From contig JAPSIU010000056.1 of assembly GCA_031178565.1 (NCBI GenBank), forward strand, positions 1 through 12,126: 12,126 nt of DNA, given 5' to 3'. Position 1 is the stretch's first letter; each line of letters starts with the position of its first letter. The DNA comes from Leucobacter sp. (lineage in GTDB: Bacteria; Actinomycetota; Actinomycetes; Actinomycetales; Microbacteriaceae). A program made the position numbers and the translations under genes. This document shows, one piece after another, positions 5,624 through 11,891 of the stretch. The notes under the pieces are model-generated. The model had not been told where the DNA came from. It saw only the letters and a list, made by a program, of their open reading frames with translations, and did no database searches.

Positions 5624-6466
5624 ATGGAGCGTGGATTCCGCCAGGTCGATGTGTTCGGCGAGGATGCGTGCACCGGCAACCCGGTCGCCGTGATCCTCGA
5701 TGCAGAGGGGCTCGATGACGAGACGATGCGGAGGATCTCGGTGTGGTCGAACCTCTCGGAGTGCACGTTCGTGCTGCCTCCGACGGATCCGGGCGCGGAC
5801 TATCGGGTGCGGATCTTCTCGTTGAACACCGAGTTGCCGTTCGCCGGGCATCCGACGCTCGGAACGGCACGAGCCTGGTTGGACGCGGGTGGTGTTCCGG
5901 CGATCCCGGGCACGGTGGTGCAGGAGTGCGGCGCCGGCAGGGTGCCCGTGCGCATCGACCGAGATCGGCTCGCCTTCCGCGCACCGCCGCGATCGCGGAC
6001 CGGCGCAGTGGACCCCGAGACGATCACCGCGCTCGTCGAGATCCTCGGGATCGCGCGCGAGCGGGTGGTGGACGCCGAGTGGCTCGACAACGGCCCGGGC
6101 TGGGTCGGCCTTCTCCTCGACGACGCGCGCGCCGTTCTCGACCTGCGGCCGGACGCATCGAAGCATCCGGGTCGCTGGGACATCGGGGTGATCGGCGCAC
6201 ACGACGCGGGCTCTGACGCCGCGTTCGAACTGCGGGCCTTCTTCACCGAGGGGCAGGGGCCGCTGCGCGAGGATCCCGTGACGGGAAGCTTGAACGCGGC
6301 GGCCGCGGAGTGGCTGATCGAGAGCGGGCAAGCCCGTGCGCCGTACGTCGCCGCCCAGGGCACCGCGATGGGTCGGCGGGGGCGCGTCTACATCAGCAGC
6401 GACTCCGAGGGGCTGTGGGTCGGAGGGCGGGCCGAAGTCGTGCTCTCCGGGATCGCCGCGCTGTGA
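5624..6466 (+). CDS. PhzF family isomerase
   Basis: 280 aa, the usual length for the family. The diaminopimelate-epimerase-like fold shows all landmark motifs: 'FRQVDVFGEDACTGNPVAVI' at the N-terminus, 'NLSECTFV' with the likely catalytic Glu46, 'RIFSLNTELPFAGHPTLGTA' between residues about 60 and 85, and 'EDPVTGSLNAAAAEWL' near residue 220. PhzF of phenazine synthesis isomerises dihydro-hydroxyanthranilate, but most homologues, including this one, lie outside phenazine clusters and have unknown substrates. No other phenazine genes are present. The ATG at 5624 sits directly behind the -10 box and the three-copy operator. The stop TGA overlaps an ATG at 6466 (TGATG), and an acetyltransferase gene follows in the same direction, so the two are probably one operon. 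Confidence 0.88.
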   Translation: MERGFRQVDVFGEDACTGNPVAVILDAEGLDDETMRRISVWSNLSECTFVLPPTDPGADYRVRIFSLNTELPFAGHPTLGTARAWLDAGGVPAIPGTVVQECGAGRVPVRIDRDRLAFRAPPRSRTGAVDPETITALVEILGIARERVVDAEWLDNGPGWVGLLLDDARAVLDLRPDASKHPGRWDIGVIGAHDAGSDAAFELRAFFTEGQGPLREDPVTGSLNAAAAEWLIESGQARAPYVAAQGTAMGRRGRVYISSDSEGLWVGGRAEVVLSGIAAL

Positions 6467-6510
6467 TGAGTGCCGCTGCGATGAGCCGCGCTGCGATGAG
6501 CGTCGCGATC
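6466..6510 (+). repeat. three 15-bp tandem repeats starting ATGAG
   Basis: The units ATGAGTGCCGCTGCG (6466), ATGAGCCGCGCTGCG (6481) and ATGAGCGTCGCGATC (6496) follow the PhzF stop directly. The first two differ at two adjacent positions (TG versus CC is the main change) and the third is diverged at its end. Confidence 0.75.
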
Positions 6511-6564
6511 CCGCCGGGAGCGGGATCGACCATTCGAAACGACTATCCGAAGGGGTGCGCATGA
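6466..6564 (+). CDS. possible 32-aa linker ORF between PhzF and GNAT genes
   Basis: ATG 6466 overlaps the PhzF stop (TGATG), and the TGA at 6562-6564 overlaps the GNAT start (ATGA at 6561-6564), so this ORF exactly bridges the two genes. It opens MSAAAMSRAAMSVAIPPGAG, from three 15-bp tandem units each beginning ATGAG. There is no good Shine-Dalgarno sequence. It may serve only for translational coupling, or it may be chance. The peptide resembles nothing I know. Confidence 0.22.
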   Translation: MSAAAMSRAAMSVAIPPGAGSTIRNDYPKGCA

Positions 6565-7459
6565 GCGACTCGATCACGGTGGATCGCGGGGGCCTCGAGC
6601 TGCTGGCCGAGGCGCGGCCGCTCTGGGAAGCCCTGTACGACCGGCACCTGGAGTACGGCGTCGCCGGGCTCGCGACGATCGGCCGCGAGCTCAGCTGGCC
6701 ACTGCGCCTCGCCCGATATCGGCGCATCTTCGTGGAGCACCCCCGCGCGGTCGTGTTCCTGGCGCGGCTCGAAGGCGCGCCCGTCGGTTACGCCCTCGGC
6801 CACGACGAGGAGCACGAGGGAGAACAGGGGTCGTGCTGGAGACTCTGAGCCTGCTCCCCGCTGCCCGGGGCCGCGGGTTGGGAACGCGCCTTGTCGAGCT
6901 GCTCGACGAGGACGCCAGGCGGTACGGAGCGACGCGCGGCATCGTGGACGTGGTCACCGGCAACACCCCTGCGCTCGGCTTCTATGCGAACGCGGGGTTC
7001 GAGCCGTACTCGGAGACGTGGATCCGATCGGAGGATCCCGGGCCCAGGCTCGAGGTGCCGGGGCGGCTCGAGAGCGGGCCTCCGGCTGGCATCGCCGGCC
7101 GCGCAGCCCGGCTCGGGCTCGAATTCGACATCGCGCCCGGTCCGGATGACACCTGGGTGACGTCCGAGCGCATGGCGGACCTGGGCCTGCTCGATGCGCG
7201 GGAAGCGGACGCGGGGTCCGGATCCGGGCCCGGATCCGGACCCGGTGTGCCGCTCGGGCGGGGTGCACAGGGCTCCCAGGGTGAGGCCGCACGGCCGGAT
7301 CTCGCTGCACTCCGTGATCTCGTCACGGATCTCGAAGCCTCAGGGCTCTGGTCGATCCAGGTGACGATCCCCGCCGCCCCGGAATCCGGGCCGTGGCGCG
7401 AGGCGCTCGCGTCACTCGGATTCCGGTCCGCGATGGAGCGGTTCACCCGGCCTCTGTAA
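6561..7459 (+). pseudogene. GNAT family N-acetyltransferase, frameshifted
   Basis: ATG 6561 has AAGGGG at 6550-6555, spaced 5 nt. The first frame gives about 95 aa ending 'VFLARLEGAPVGYALGHDEE' plus a short tail, then stops at 6848. The acetyl-CoA motif A, 'LSLLPAARGRGLGTRLVELL', and motif B, 'VVTGNTPALGFYANAGFEPY', lie in another frame that continues to 7459. Adding one G to GGGG at 6827-6830 joins them as 'EQGVVLETLSLLPAARGRG', giving 299 aa. The upstream product alone lacks the CoA site and would be inactive. The C-terminal ~110 residues after a Gly/Ser/Pro linker may be a degenerate second domain; I cannot assign it. The gene follows PhzF and is probably co-transcribed. The lesion is a real mutation or a homopolymer error. 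Confidence 0.78.
7214..7243. repeat. 30-bp perfect palindrome inside the GNAT gene
   Basis: The left arm GGGTCCGGATCCGGG (7214-7228) is followed with no spacer by its exact complement CCCGGATCCGGACCC (7229-7243). In the GNAT frame it encodes the flexible linker GSGSGPGSGPG. It would form a cruciform or a strong mRNA hairpin. Confidence 0.9.
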
Positions 7460-7466
7460 TGGCCGG
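7447..7466 (+). terminator. small hairpin over the GNAT stop codon
   Basis: CCGGCC (7447-7452) pairs with GGCCGG (7461-7466) around an 8-nt loop that contains the TAA stop. No U tract follows, so terminator function is only possible. Confidence 0.25.
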
Positions 7467-7560
7467 TCGGTGCCGTGTCGGAGGTCCGGGATACGCTGGG
7501 CCGCGACCTCAGCGCACCCCGGATTTCGTTGAAATCATGCCGATTTTGCCGCTCGAACAC

Positions 7561-7576
7561 TAGAACATATCTTCGA
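7561..7576. promoter_or_regulatory. LexA/SOS-box-like operator upstream of the HNH gene
   Basis: TAGAACATATCTTCGA differs at two positions from the actinobacterial SOS box form TCGAAC-N4-GTTCGA when ATAT fills the spacer. It overlaps the likely -35/spacer of the HNH promoter. 13E12-family genes in mycobacteria are known LexA targets, which supports the reading. A further half-site TCGAAC lies at 7553-7558. Confidence 0.55.
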
Positions 7577-7589
7577 ATCATGGGATAAT
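7561..7589 (+). promoter_or_regulatory. promoter of the HNH gene, leaderless-type
   Basis: GATAAT (7584-7589) lies 6 nt before ATG 7596, with a weak -35 TAGAAC (7561-7566) at a 17-bp spacing. The region 7525-7595 is clearly more AT-rich than its surroundings. No Shine-Dalgarno sequence precedes the ATG. Confidence 0.5.
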
Positions 7590-7595
7590 CTATGC

Positions 7596-9581
7596 ATGGA
7601 CACAGCGCCCCGCATCGACACGGATCCCCGGTTCTCCGGGGACGCGTCTGCGCGTGAGGGTGACGAGTCGTTCGAGTCGGCCTTCGCTGCTCTGACCGAG
7701 CGGCTCGATGATCTTCTACCCGTTTCGAGCGTCCTCCGACTTGACGATGACGATGTGGTCTCGGCGGTCGCCGCGCTCGAAGCCCACGTTCGGAAGGTCG
7801 AAGCGCTGCAGCTGGCGCTCGCCGCCGAGGTGGAGGACCGCAGTGCCGGTCGAGCCGCGGCGGATTCCCTCAGCAGGGCTCGTGGGTGCCGCGATGGCGT
7901 CGAGCTGCTGCAGCGCCTCACCCGCTGCTCGGCCCGAACCCTTCGGCAGCGAATGCGGATGGGCGCCCTGCTCCGCCCACGGATCGCGTTCAGCGGAGAG
8001 CCGCTTCCGCTCCGATTCCCGACGATTGCGGAGGCGCTCTCTCGCGGTCGGCTCGCAGCGGAGTCTGCCGAGCTGGTGGCCCGTATGCTGGATCAGCTGC
8101 CGCCCTCGGCGGACGAGGAGAGGATCGTCGTCGCCGAACGGTGCCTGGTCGAAGCCGCCTGCGGGAGAAGGTTTGCTCCGGGTGAGGGTGAGGCGGTTGG
8201 CGCGGGTGAACCCGGTGGGGTCGGCATGCCCGATGATGAGGGCGGTACGGGCGGTTCCGACGAGGTCGGGTTCCCCATGCACGTGGACGGCATCCGGGTG
8301 ATGTGCAGGGTGTGGAAGCAGTTCCTCGATCCCGACGGCACACTTCCCGACGAGGAGGCCGCCTTTCTGAAGCGCGGATTCCGGTTCGGGGCGGAGAAGA
8401 ACGGGCTCGTACCCGTCAGCGGGGCACTCACCGCTGAGGTCGCGGCACTACTGGCTCGCCTGTTCGACTCGATCAACTCTCCTCGAACGAGCACGAATGC
8501 GGACCCCCGCGTCGGCCGCGGCATCGCCCGCCGCGACGGGGATGGCGAAGGGGACGGGGACGTCGAGGGCGTCCGCGACGGGGGCACAGGGACCGATGCT
8601 GGTGCCGGTGCCGGTGCCGGTGCCGGTGCCGGTGCTGGTGCTGGTGCTGGTGCTCGGGCTGTGGGCGCGGTTGCTTCCGGCGTTGGCAGGATCGGCGGTG
8701 TCCGATTCCATCCCGTGCCCGAGGGCGACTCGAGGTGCGTCGACGTCGCTGAGGCCGTCGGCGCGGTTGACGTCGCTGATGTCGCTGAGTCCGCTGACGG
8801 CGCTGACGGCGCTGACGCCGCTGACGCCGCTGGCGCCGCTGCCGGCACCGATGCGATCGCGGCCGTCGCTCATGACGATCGGACCTCCGACCAGAAGCGG
8901 CACGACGCGCTCGCGATTTTCCTCCAGACGGTCGCCCGTCACCCGGACACGCCCCTGCTCGGCGGGGCGCCCGTGACGGTGCTGCTGCAGGTTGCTGAAG
9001 AGGATCTCGGGGTTTCTGCGGAGAAGCCCGCGGCTCGCGGCGCGACCGCGAGCCCGTCGGGCGGCGCGTGGATGCACGGATACGACGGGACGCTCGCCCC
9101 GGCGTCGATGCGGGCCGTGCATCACGCCGCCTGCGCGGGTGCGACGCAGCGGATCGCTCGGAACAGGGAGGGTCGCATCACGGGGATCAGCACTCCGCAG
9201 CGGGTCTTCAACGCGCACCAGCGTCGCGCGATCACACTTCGTGACGGCGGGTGCGTGATCCCGGGATGCACGACCCCGGCGACATGGTGCGAGATCCATC
9301 ACGTGACGGAATACGCGGACGGTGGCAAGACCCGGACAGACAACGGGGTGATGCTCTGCTGGTTCCACCATCGAAACCTCGAACCGTCGGGGTGGCAGAT
9401 ACGGATGAACGGCGGCATCCCCGAGGTGCAGGCCCCGACATGGCTCGATCCGGCGCGCAGGTGGTATCGACCCCGGCCGCCGAACCTGCCGCCGCCGAAC
9501 CTGCCGCCGCCGAACCTGCCGCCGGAAAGTATGCTCGGTGATCCCGCGGTCACGATCCCGCGGACCCGTCAAGCGGCCTGA
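7596..9581 (+). CDS. DUF222 and HNH endonuclease domain protein (13E12 repeat family)
   Basis: 661 aa. The DUF222 region spans about residues 28-300 and resumes near 430 ('RTSDQKRHDALAIFLQTVAR', 'VTVLLQV'). The HNH nuclease domain lies near the C-terminus: C553-x4-C558, H568-H569, N583, C588 and H592, in the family context 'RDGGCVIPGC', 'WCEIHHVTEYADGGKTRTDN' and 'VMLCWFHH'. All metal and catalytic positions are present, so it should be an active DNA-cutting enzyme. The family is multicopy in actinobacteria and its biological role is unsettled. Residues about 310-425 are a Gly/Ala/Asp-rich insert made of a hexamer array (336-353) and nine 9-bp units (391-417). The C-terminus has PPNLP three times (628-642). 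ATG 7596 was chosen for its position behind the -10 box. Confidence 0.9.
   Translation: MDTAPRIDTDPRFSGDASAREGDESFESAFAALTERLDDLLPVSSVLRLDDDDVVSAVAALEAHVRKVEALQLALAAEVEDRSAGRAAADSLSRARGCRDGVELLQRLTRCSARTLRQRMRMGALLRPRIAFSGEPLPLRFPTIAEALSRGRLAAESAELVARMLDQLPPSADEERIVVAERCLVEAACGRRFAPGEGEAVGAGEPGGVGMPDDEGGTGGSDEVGFPMHVDGIRVMCRVWKQFLDPDGTLPDEEAAFLKRGFRFGAEKNGLVPVSGALTAEVAALLARLFDSINSPRTSTNADPRVGRGIARRDGDGEGDGDVEGVRDGGTGTDAGAGAGAGAGAGAGAGAGARAVGAVASGVGRIGGVRFHPVPEGDSRCVDVAEAVGAVDVADVAESADGADGADAADAAGAAAGTDAIAAVAHDDRTSDQKRHDALAIFLQTVARHPDTPLLGGAPVTVLLQVAEEDLGVSAEKPAARGATASPSGGAWMHGYDGTLAPASMRAVHHAACAGATQRIARNREGRITGISTPQRVFNAHQRRAITLRDGGCVIPGCTTPATWCEIHHVTEYADGGKTRTDNGVMLCWFHHRNLEPSGWQIRMNGGIPEVQAPTWLDPARRWYRPRPPNLPPPNLPPPNLPPESMLGDPAVTIPRTRQAA
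8601..8654 (+). repeat. hexamer microsatellite, nine copies of GGTGCY
   Basis: Five GGTGCC units (8601-8630) are followed by four GGTGCT units (8631-8654). They encode Gly-Ala repeated nine times within the HNH protein. Length changes by whole units would keep the reading frame. Confidence 0.95.
8766..8846 (+). repeat. nine degenerate 9-bp tandem units
   Basis: Units of the type GCTGACGNC repeat every 9 bp from 8766 to 8846. They encode VDV, ADV, AES, ADG, ADG, ADA, ADA, AGA, AAG in the same insert of the HNH protein. Confidence 0.85.
9477..9521 (+). repeat. three perfect 15-bp tandem repeats encoding PPNLP
   Basis: CCGCCGAACCTGCCG is repeated exactly at 9477, 9492 and 9507, giving a proline-rich tail after the HNH domain. 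Confidence 0.95.
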
Positions 9582-9699
9582 GTCTGACCCTGAGTCGGGG
9601 GCGTCTGTGCCCGCGTTCTCGCTGCCGGGATCTGCGGTTTCGAGTCTGCGACGAGTCCGCGAGAACACCGTCACGAGATCGCGGATCGGAGACCCGGAC

Positions 9700-9728
9700 T
9701 TGACACGAGCCTCGTTGTGGATGACTAT
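9700..9728 (+). promoter_or_regulatory. promoter of the DUF3237-SBP-amidase operon
   Basis: A perfect -35 TTGACA (9700-9705) is followed at 17 bp by GACTAT (9723-9728). TATCGT at 9726-9731 is an alternative -10 with a longer spacer. The rest of the 224-bp gap (9582-9699) shows only a loose inverted pair, GTTCTCGC at 9615 and GCGAGAAC at 9659, with a 36-nt loop. Confidence 0.55.
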
Positions 9729-9730
9729 CG

Positions 9731-9759
9731 TTGATAAACCAAATGATTTGGATTAACAA
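9731..9759. promoter_or_regulatory. 29-bp AT-rich palindromic operator
   Basis: The left arm TTGATAAACCAAAT (9731-9744) and the right arm ATTTGGATTAACAA (9746-9759) are complementary at 12 of 14 positions around a single central G. The core CCAAAT-g-ATTTGG is perfect. It sits just downstream of the -10 region, over the expected transcription start, and its AT-richness stands out. It is a strong candidate repressor site; the regulator is not in the window. Confidence 0.7.
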
Positions 9760-9805
9760 CCAATTCGGTTCTCGCACCGCGACTCAACGAGGAATCAGGT
9801 CACCC

Positions 9806-10246
9806 ATGAACCCCACTCCAGCGACTCCCGAGCTCAAGTTCGCCTTCACCATCGTCGCCGAGGTCGATCCCGGGCTTCCGATCGAGCGCCGCGGTGACGA
9901 ATCGCTCGAGATCATCCCGATCACCGGTGGAACCGTGCGCGGGGCGGTCAACGGCGAGGTGCAGCGAGGCGGCGCAGACTGGTGCCTGTTCCGCAACGAC
10001 GGAGCCCTCAACGTCGAAGCGCGCTACTGGGTGCGGACGGACGAGGGAGACATCATCGACGTCGTCAACGTGGGTCGGATCTCCCCGGAGGCCCCCGAGG
10101 GCGCGGCGCACGGGCTCTTCATGTCGACTCCGCAGTTCCGCACCACGGCCCCGGCGCTGCAGTGGCTGACACAGCGAGTCTTCGTCGGCCGTGCTCACGC
10201 ATTCGGCACGCACACCACCATCGATGTCTTCGAGGTCGTGTCCTAG
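9806..10246 (+). CDS. DUF3237 domain-containing protein
   Basis: 146 aa, the usual size. The family pattern is clear: 'ELKFAFTIVAEVDPGLPI', 'IIPITGGTVRGAVNGEVQRG', 'GADWCLFRNDGALNVEARYW', 'VRTDEGDIIDVVNVG', 'FRTTAPALQWLTQRVFVG' and 'TTIDVFEVV'. DUF3237 proteins are small soluble beta-barrel proteins of unknown biochemical role, often near catabolic or transport genes. ATG 9806 is preferred: AGG at 9797-9799 is 6 nt away and GAGGAA lies further up. A TTG at 9731 is in frame but lies inside the palindromic operator. It is the first gene of a likely three-gene operon and is followed after 78 nt by a binding-protein gene. Confidence 0.85.
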   Translation: MNPTPATPELKFAFTIVAEVDPGLPIERRGDESLEIIPITGGTVRGAVNGEVQRGGADWCLFRNDGALNVEARYWVRTDEGDIIDVVNVGRISPEAPEGAAHGLFMSTPQFRTTAPALQWLTQRVFVGRAHAFGTHTTIDVFEVVS

Positions 10247-10259
10247 CAACCGTTCGACG

Positions 10260-10280
10260 CGGTCCCGCGTGGACGGACCG
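10260..10280 (+). other. small intercistronic hairpin
   Basis: CGGTCC (10260-10265) pairs with GGACCG (10275-10280) around a 9-nt loop, in the 78-nt gap between the DUF3237 and binding-protein genes. No U tract follows. It might protect or attenuate the mRNA, or be chance in GC-rich DNA. Confidence 0.3.
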
Positions 10281-10324
10281 TACCCGCCAGCAACCAGTTC
10301 AGCTCGACGACGAGAGGACACAGC

Positions 10325-11890
10325 ATGAAACGATCGATCATCCGAGGAGGGGCCGTCGCGGCCGCCGCAGTACTCGCGCTGAGTGCGTGCACCGGCGGGG
10401 GCGGGGGCGGATCCAGCGCTGGCGCCGAGTTCACTCCGACGGACACCATCCGCGCGACACTCGACATCCCGGCGACGTTCAATCCGATGCTCGGGCTCTC
10501 GCTGCCCGACTTCGTGCTCGCCAGGCAGAGCTTCGACACGCTCGTGCGCAAGGACGAGGGCGTGCTCGTTCCGGGACTCGCCTCGAGCTGGGAGTCGACG
10601 GCCGACAGTGCGACCTTCACGCTGCGCGACGGGGCGACGTGCTCGGACGGCACGCCGATCACCGCGACCGTCGTGAAGAACTCCCTGGACGCGCTGGCCG
10701 CGAGCCAGGGATCGATCGTTCCGCAGACCTTCGGCGACCAGATTCCCGTGGTCACCGCGGACGACGCGTCGGGTACGGTCGGCATCGCTCTGACAGAGCC
10801 GTGGCCGTACCTGGTGCAGGCGCTGTCGACGTCGAGCACCGGCATCGTGTGCCCGGCGGGGCTCGCGGATCCCGAGGGTCTGGCCGCGGGTCACGTCGAG
10901 GGCGCGGAGTCGGGCCCGTACATCCAGACTTCGGCCGAGCCCGGCGTCCGCTACACCTACGAGCTGCGCGACGACTACGAGCTCTGGCCCGAGTGGGAGA
11001 CCGACGTCGCGGGCGAGCCGGCGAAGAATCTCGAGTTCGTGATCTCGCCCGACACGTCGGCCACGACCAACCTCGTGCTCGACGGGCAGCTCGACATCGC
11101 GAAGATCATGCCCGAATCGATGAGCCGGTTCGAGGGTCAGGACGCCTACGAGGTGACACCGTTCCTGTTCAGCGACTTCTCGCTCATCTTCAACGAGCGG
11201 GAGGGGAGCCCCTTCGTCGATCAGGATCTTCGCACGGCGGTCGCGCAGCTCATCGATCGCGAGGAGTTCGGCAGCACCACGATGCAGGGGACCGGTGAGA
11301 TCGCCACGACACTCGCGTCGTCGCGGACGGAGTGCGTGACGGCGGACGATTCGGCCCTGATCCCGGAGGACCAGGCGGCAGCGGCGAAGGCGCTCGACGG
11401 AGTGAAGATCCGCCTGGTCGCCCCGCAGATCGTCGGTACGAACGGCGCGGGCAACACGTACCTGCAGGAGATCCTCCGCGCGGCCGGAGCCGAGGTCGAA
11501 CTCGACAACGTCGACGTGGGCACCTGGATCTCCACCGTGCTCACCGAGCCGGGGGCGTGGGATCTCACGGTCTACGCGGACCTCAACTTCGTGGGCTCGC
11601 TCTCGAGTCCGATCAAGAACTTCATCGGAGCCGGGATACTCGAGGGCGGCGGCAACGTCGCCGGTGCTGAAGCTCCCGAGGTCGAGCGGCTCTTCGGCGA
11701 GGCGCTGACCGCGGAGGACGAGGCGGCGCGGTGCGATCTGCTGAACGAGGCCGCGAACACGCTCATCGCGGACGCCCACGCCGTGCCGCTCATCACCGAC
11801 TCCTTCATCTACGCGCAGCGTCCGGGATTCCGGGTGTCGATGCTCGGCGGATCCCTCGACGACCACATCTTCCGGATCGTGGGTGAGTAG
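10325..11890 (+). CDS. ABC transporter substrate-binding lipoprotein, family 5 (peptide/nickel/opine type)
   Basis: 521 aa, full length for the family. An N-terminal lipoprotein signal has basic KRSIIR, a hydrophobic Ala/Val stretch and the lipobox LSAC with Cys22, followed by a Gly/Ser-rich tether. The mature SBP_bac_5 domain shows 'TIRATLDIPATFNPMLG', 'LVPGLASSWESTADSATFTL', 'LRDGATCSDGTPITATVVKN', 'SGPYIQTSAEPGVRYTYELR', 'QDLRTAVAQLIDREEF' and the C-terminal 'AVPLITDSFIYAQRPGFRV'. Related proteins carry oligopeptides, opines, glutathione or other amides to the membrane permease. The ligand cannot be predicted here. ATG 10325 has AGAGGA at 10313-10318, spaced 6 nt. An amidase gene begins 1 nt after the stop, suggesting that the imported ligand is hydrolysed at an amide bond (inference). 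No permease or ATPase gene is in view. Confidence 0.9.
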   Translation: MKRSIIRGGAVAAAAVLALSACTGGGGGGSSAGAEFTPTDTIRATLDIPATFNPMLGLSLPDFVLARQSFDTLVRKDEGVLVPGLASSWESTADSATFTLRDGATCSDGTPITATVVKNSLDALAASQGSIVPQTFGDQIPVVTADDASGTVGIALTEPWPYLVQALSTSSTGIVCPAGLADPEGLAAGHVEGAESGPYIQTSAEPGVRYTYELRDDYELWPEWETDVAGEPAKNLEFVISPDTSATTNLVLDGQLDIAKIMPESMSRFEGQDAYEVTPFLFSDFSLIFNEREGSPFVDQDLRTAVAQLIDREEFGSTTMQGTGEIATTLASSRTECVTADDSALIPEDQAAAAKALDGVKIRLVAPQIVGTNGAGNTYLQEILRAAGAEVELDNVDVGTWISTVLTEPGAWDLTVYADLNFVGSLSSPIKNFIGAGILEGGGNVAGAEAPEVERLFGEALTAEDEAARCDLLNEAANTLIADAHAVPLITDSFIYAQRPGFRVSMLGGSLDDHIFRIVGE

Positions 11891-11891
11891 C

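Noticed and set aside
5624..6466. A phenazine biosynthesis cluster implied by PhzF
   Set aside because: No other phz genes are present, and most PhzF-family proteins act outside phenazine pathways.
6833..7459. GTG 6833 (and GTG 4422 on the minus strand) as genuine starts of independent genes
   Set aside because: Both fall in the middle of conserved folds, and the sequence just upstream in the other frame supplies the missing part of the same domain.
7491..7497. TACGCT at 7492-7497 as a promoter -10 for the HNH gene
   Set aside because: A hexamer of the right type, but about 100 nt from the gene, no -35 and no leader signal. GATAAT next to the ATG is the better candidate.
8601..8846. The repeat arrays as a CRISPR or VNTR-type non-coding locus
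   Set aside because: Units are 6 and 9 bp with no spacers, and are in frame within a single protein; no Cas genes.
9731..9805. TTG 9731 as the DUF3237 start
   Set aside because: It lies inside the palindromic operator and adds 25 non-family residues; ATG 9806 has a proper ribosome site.
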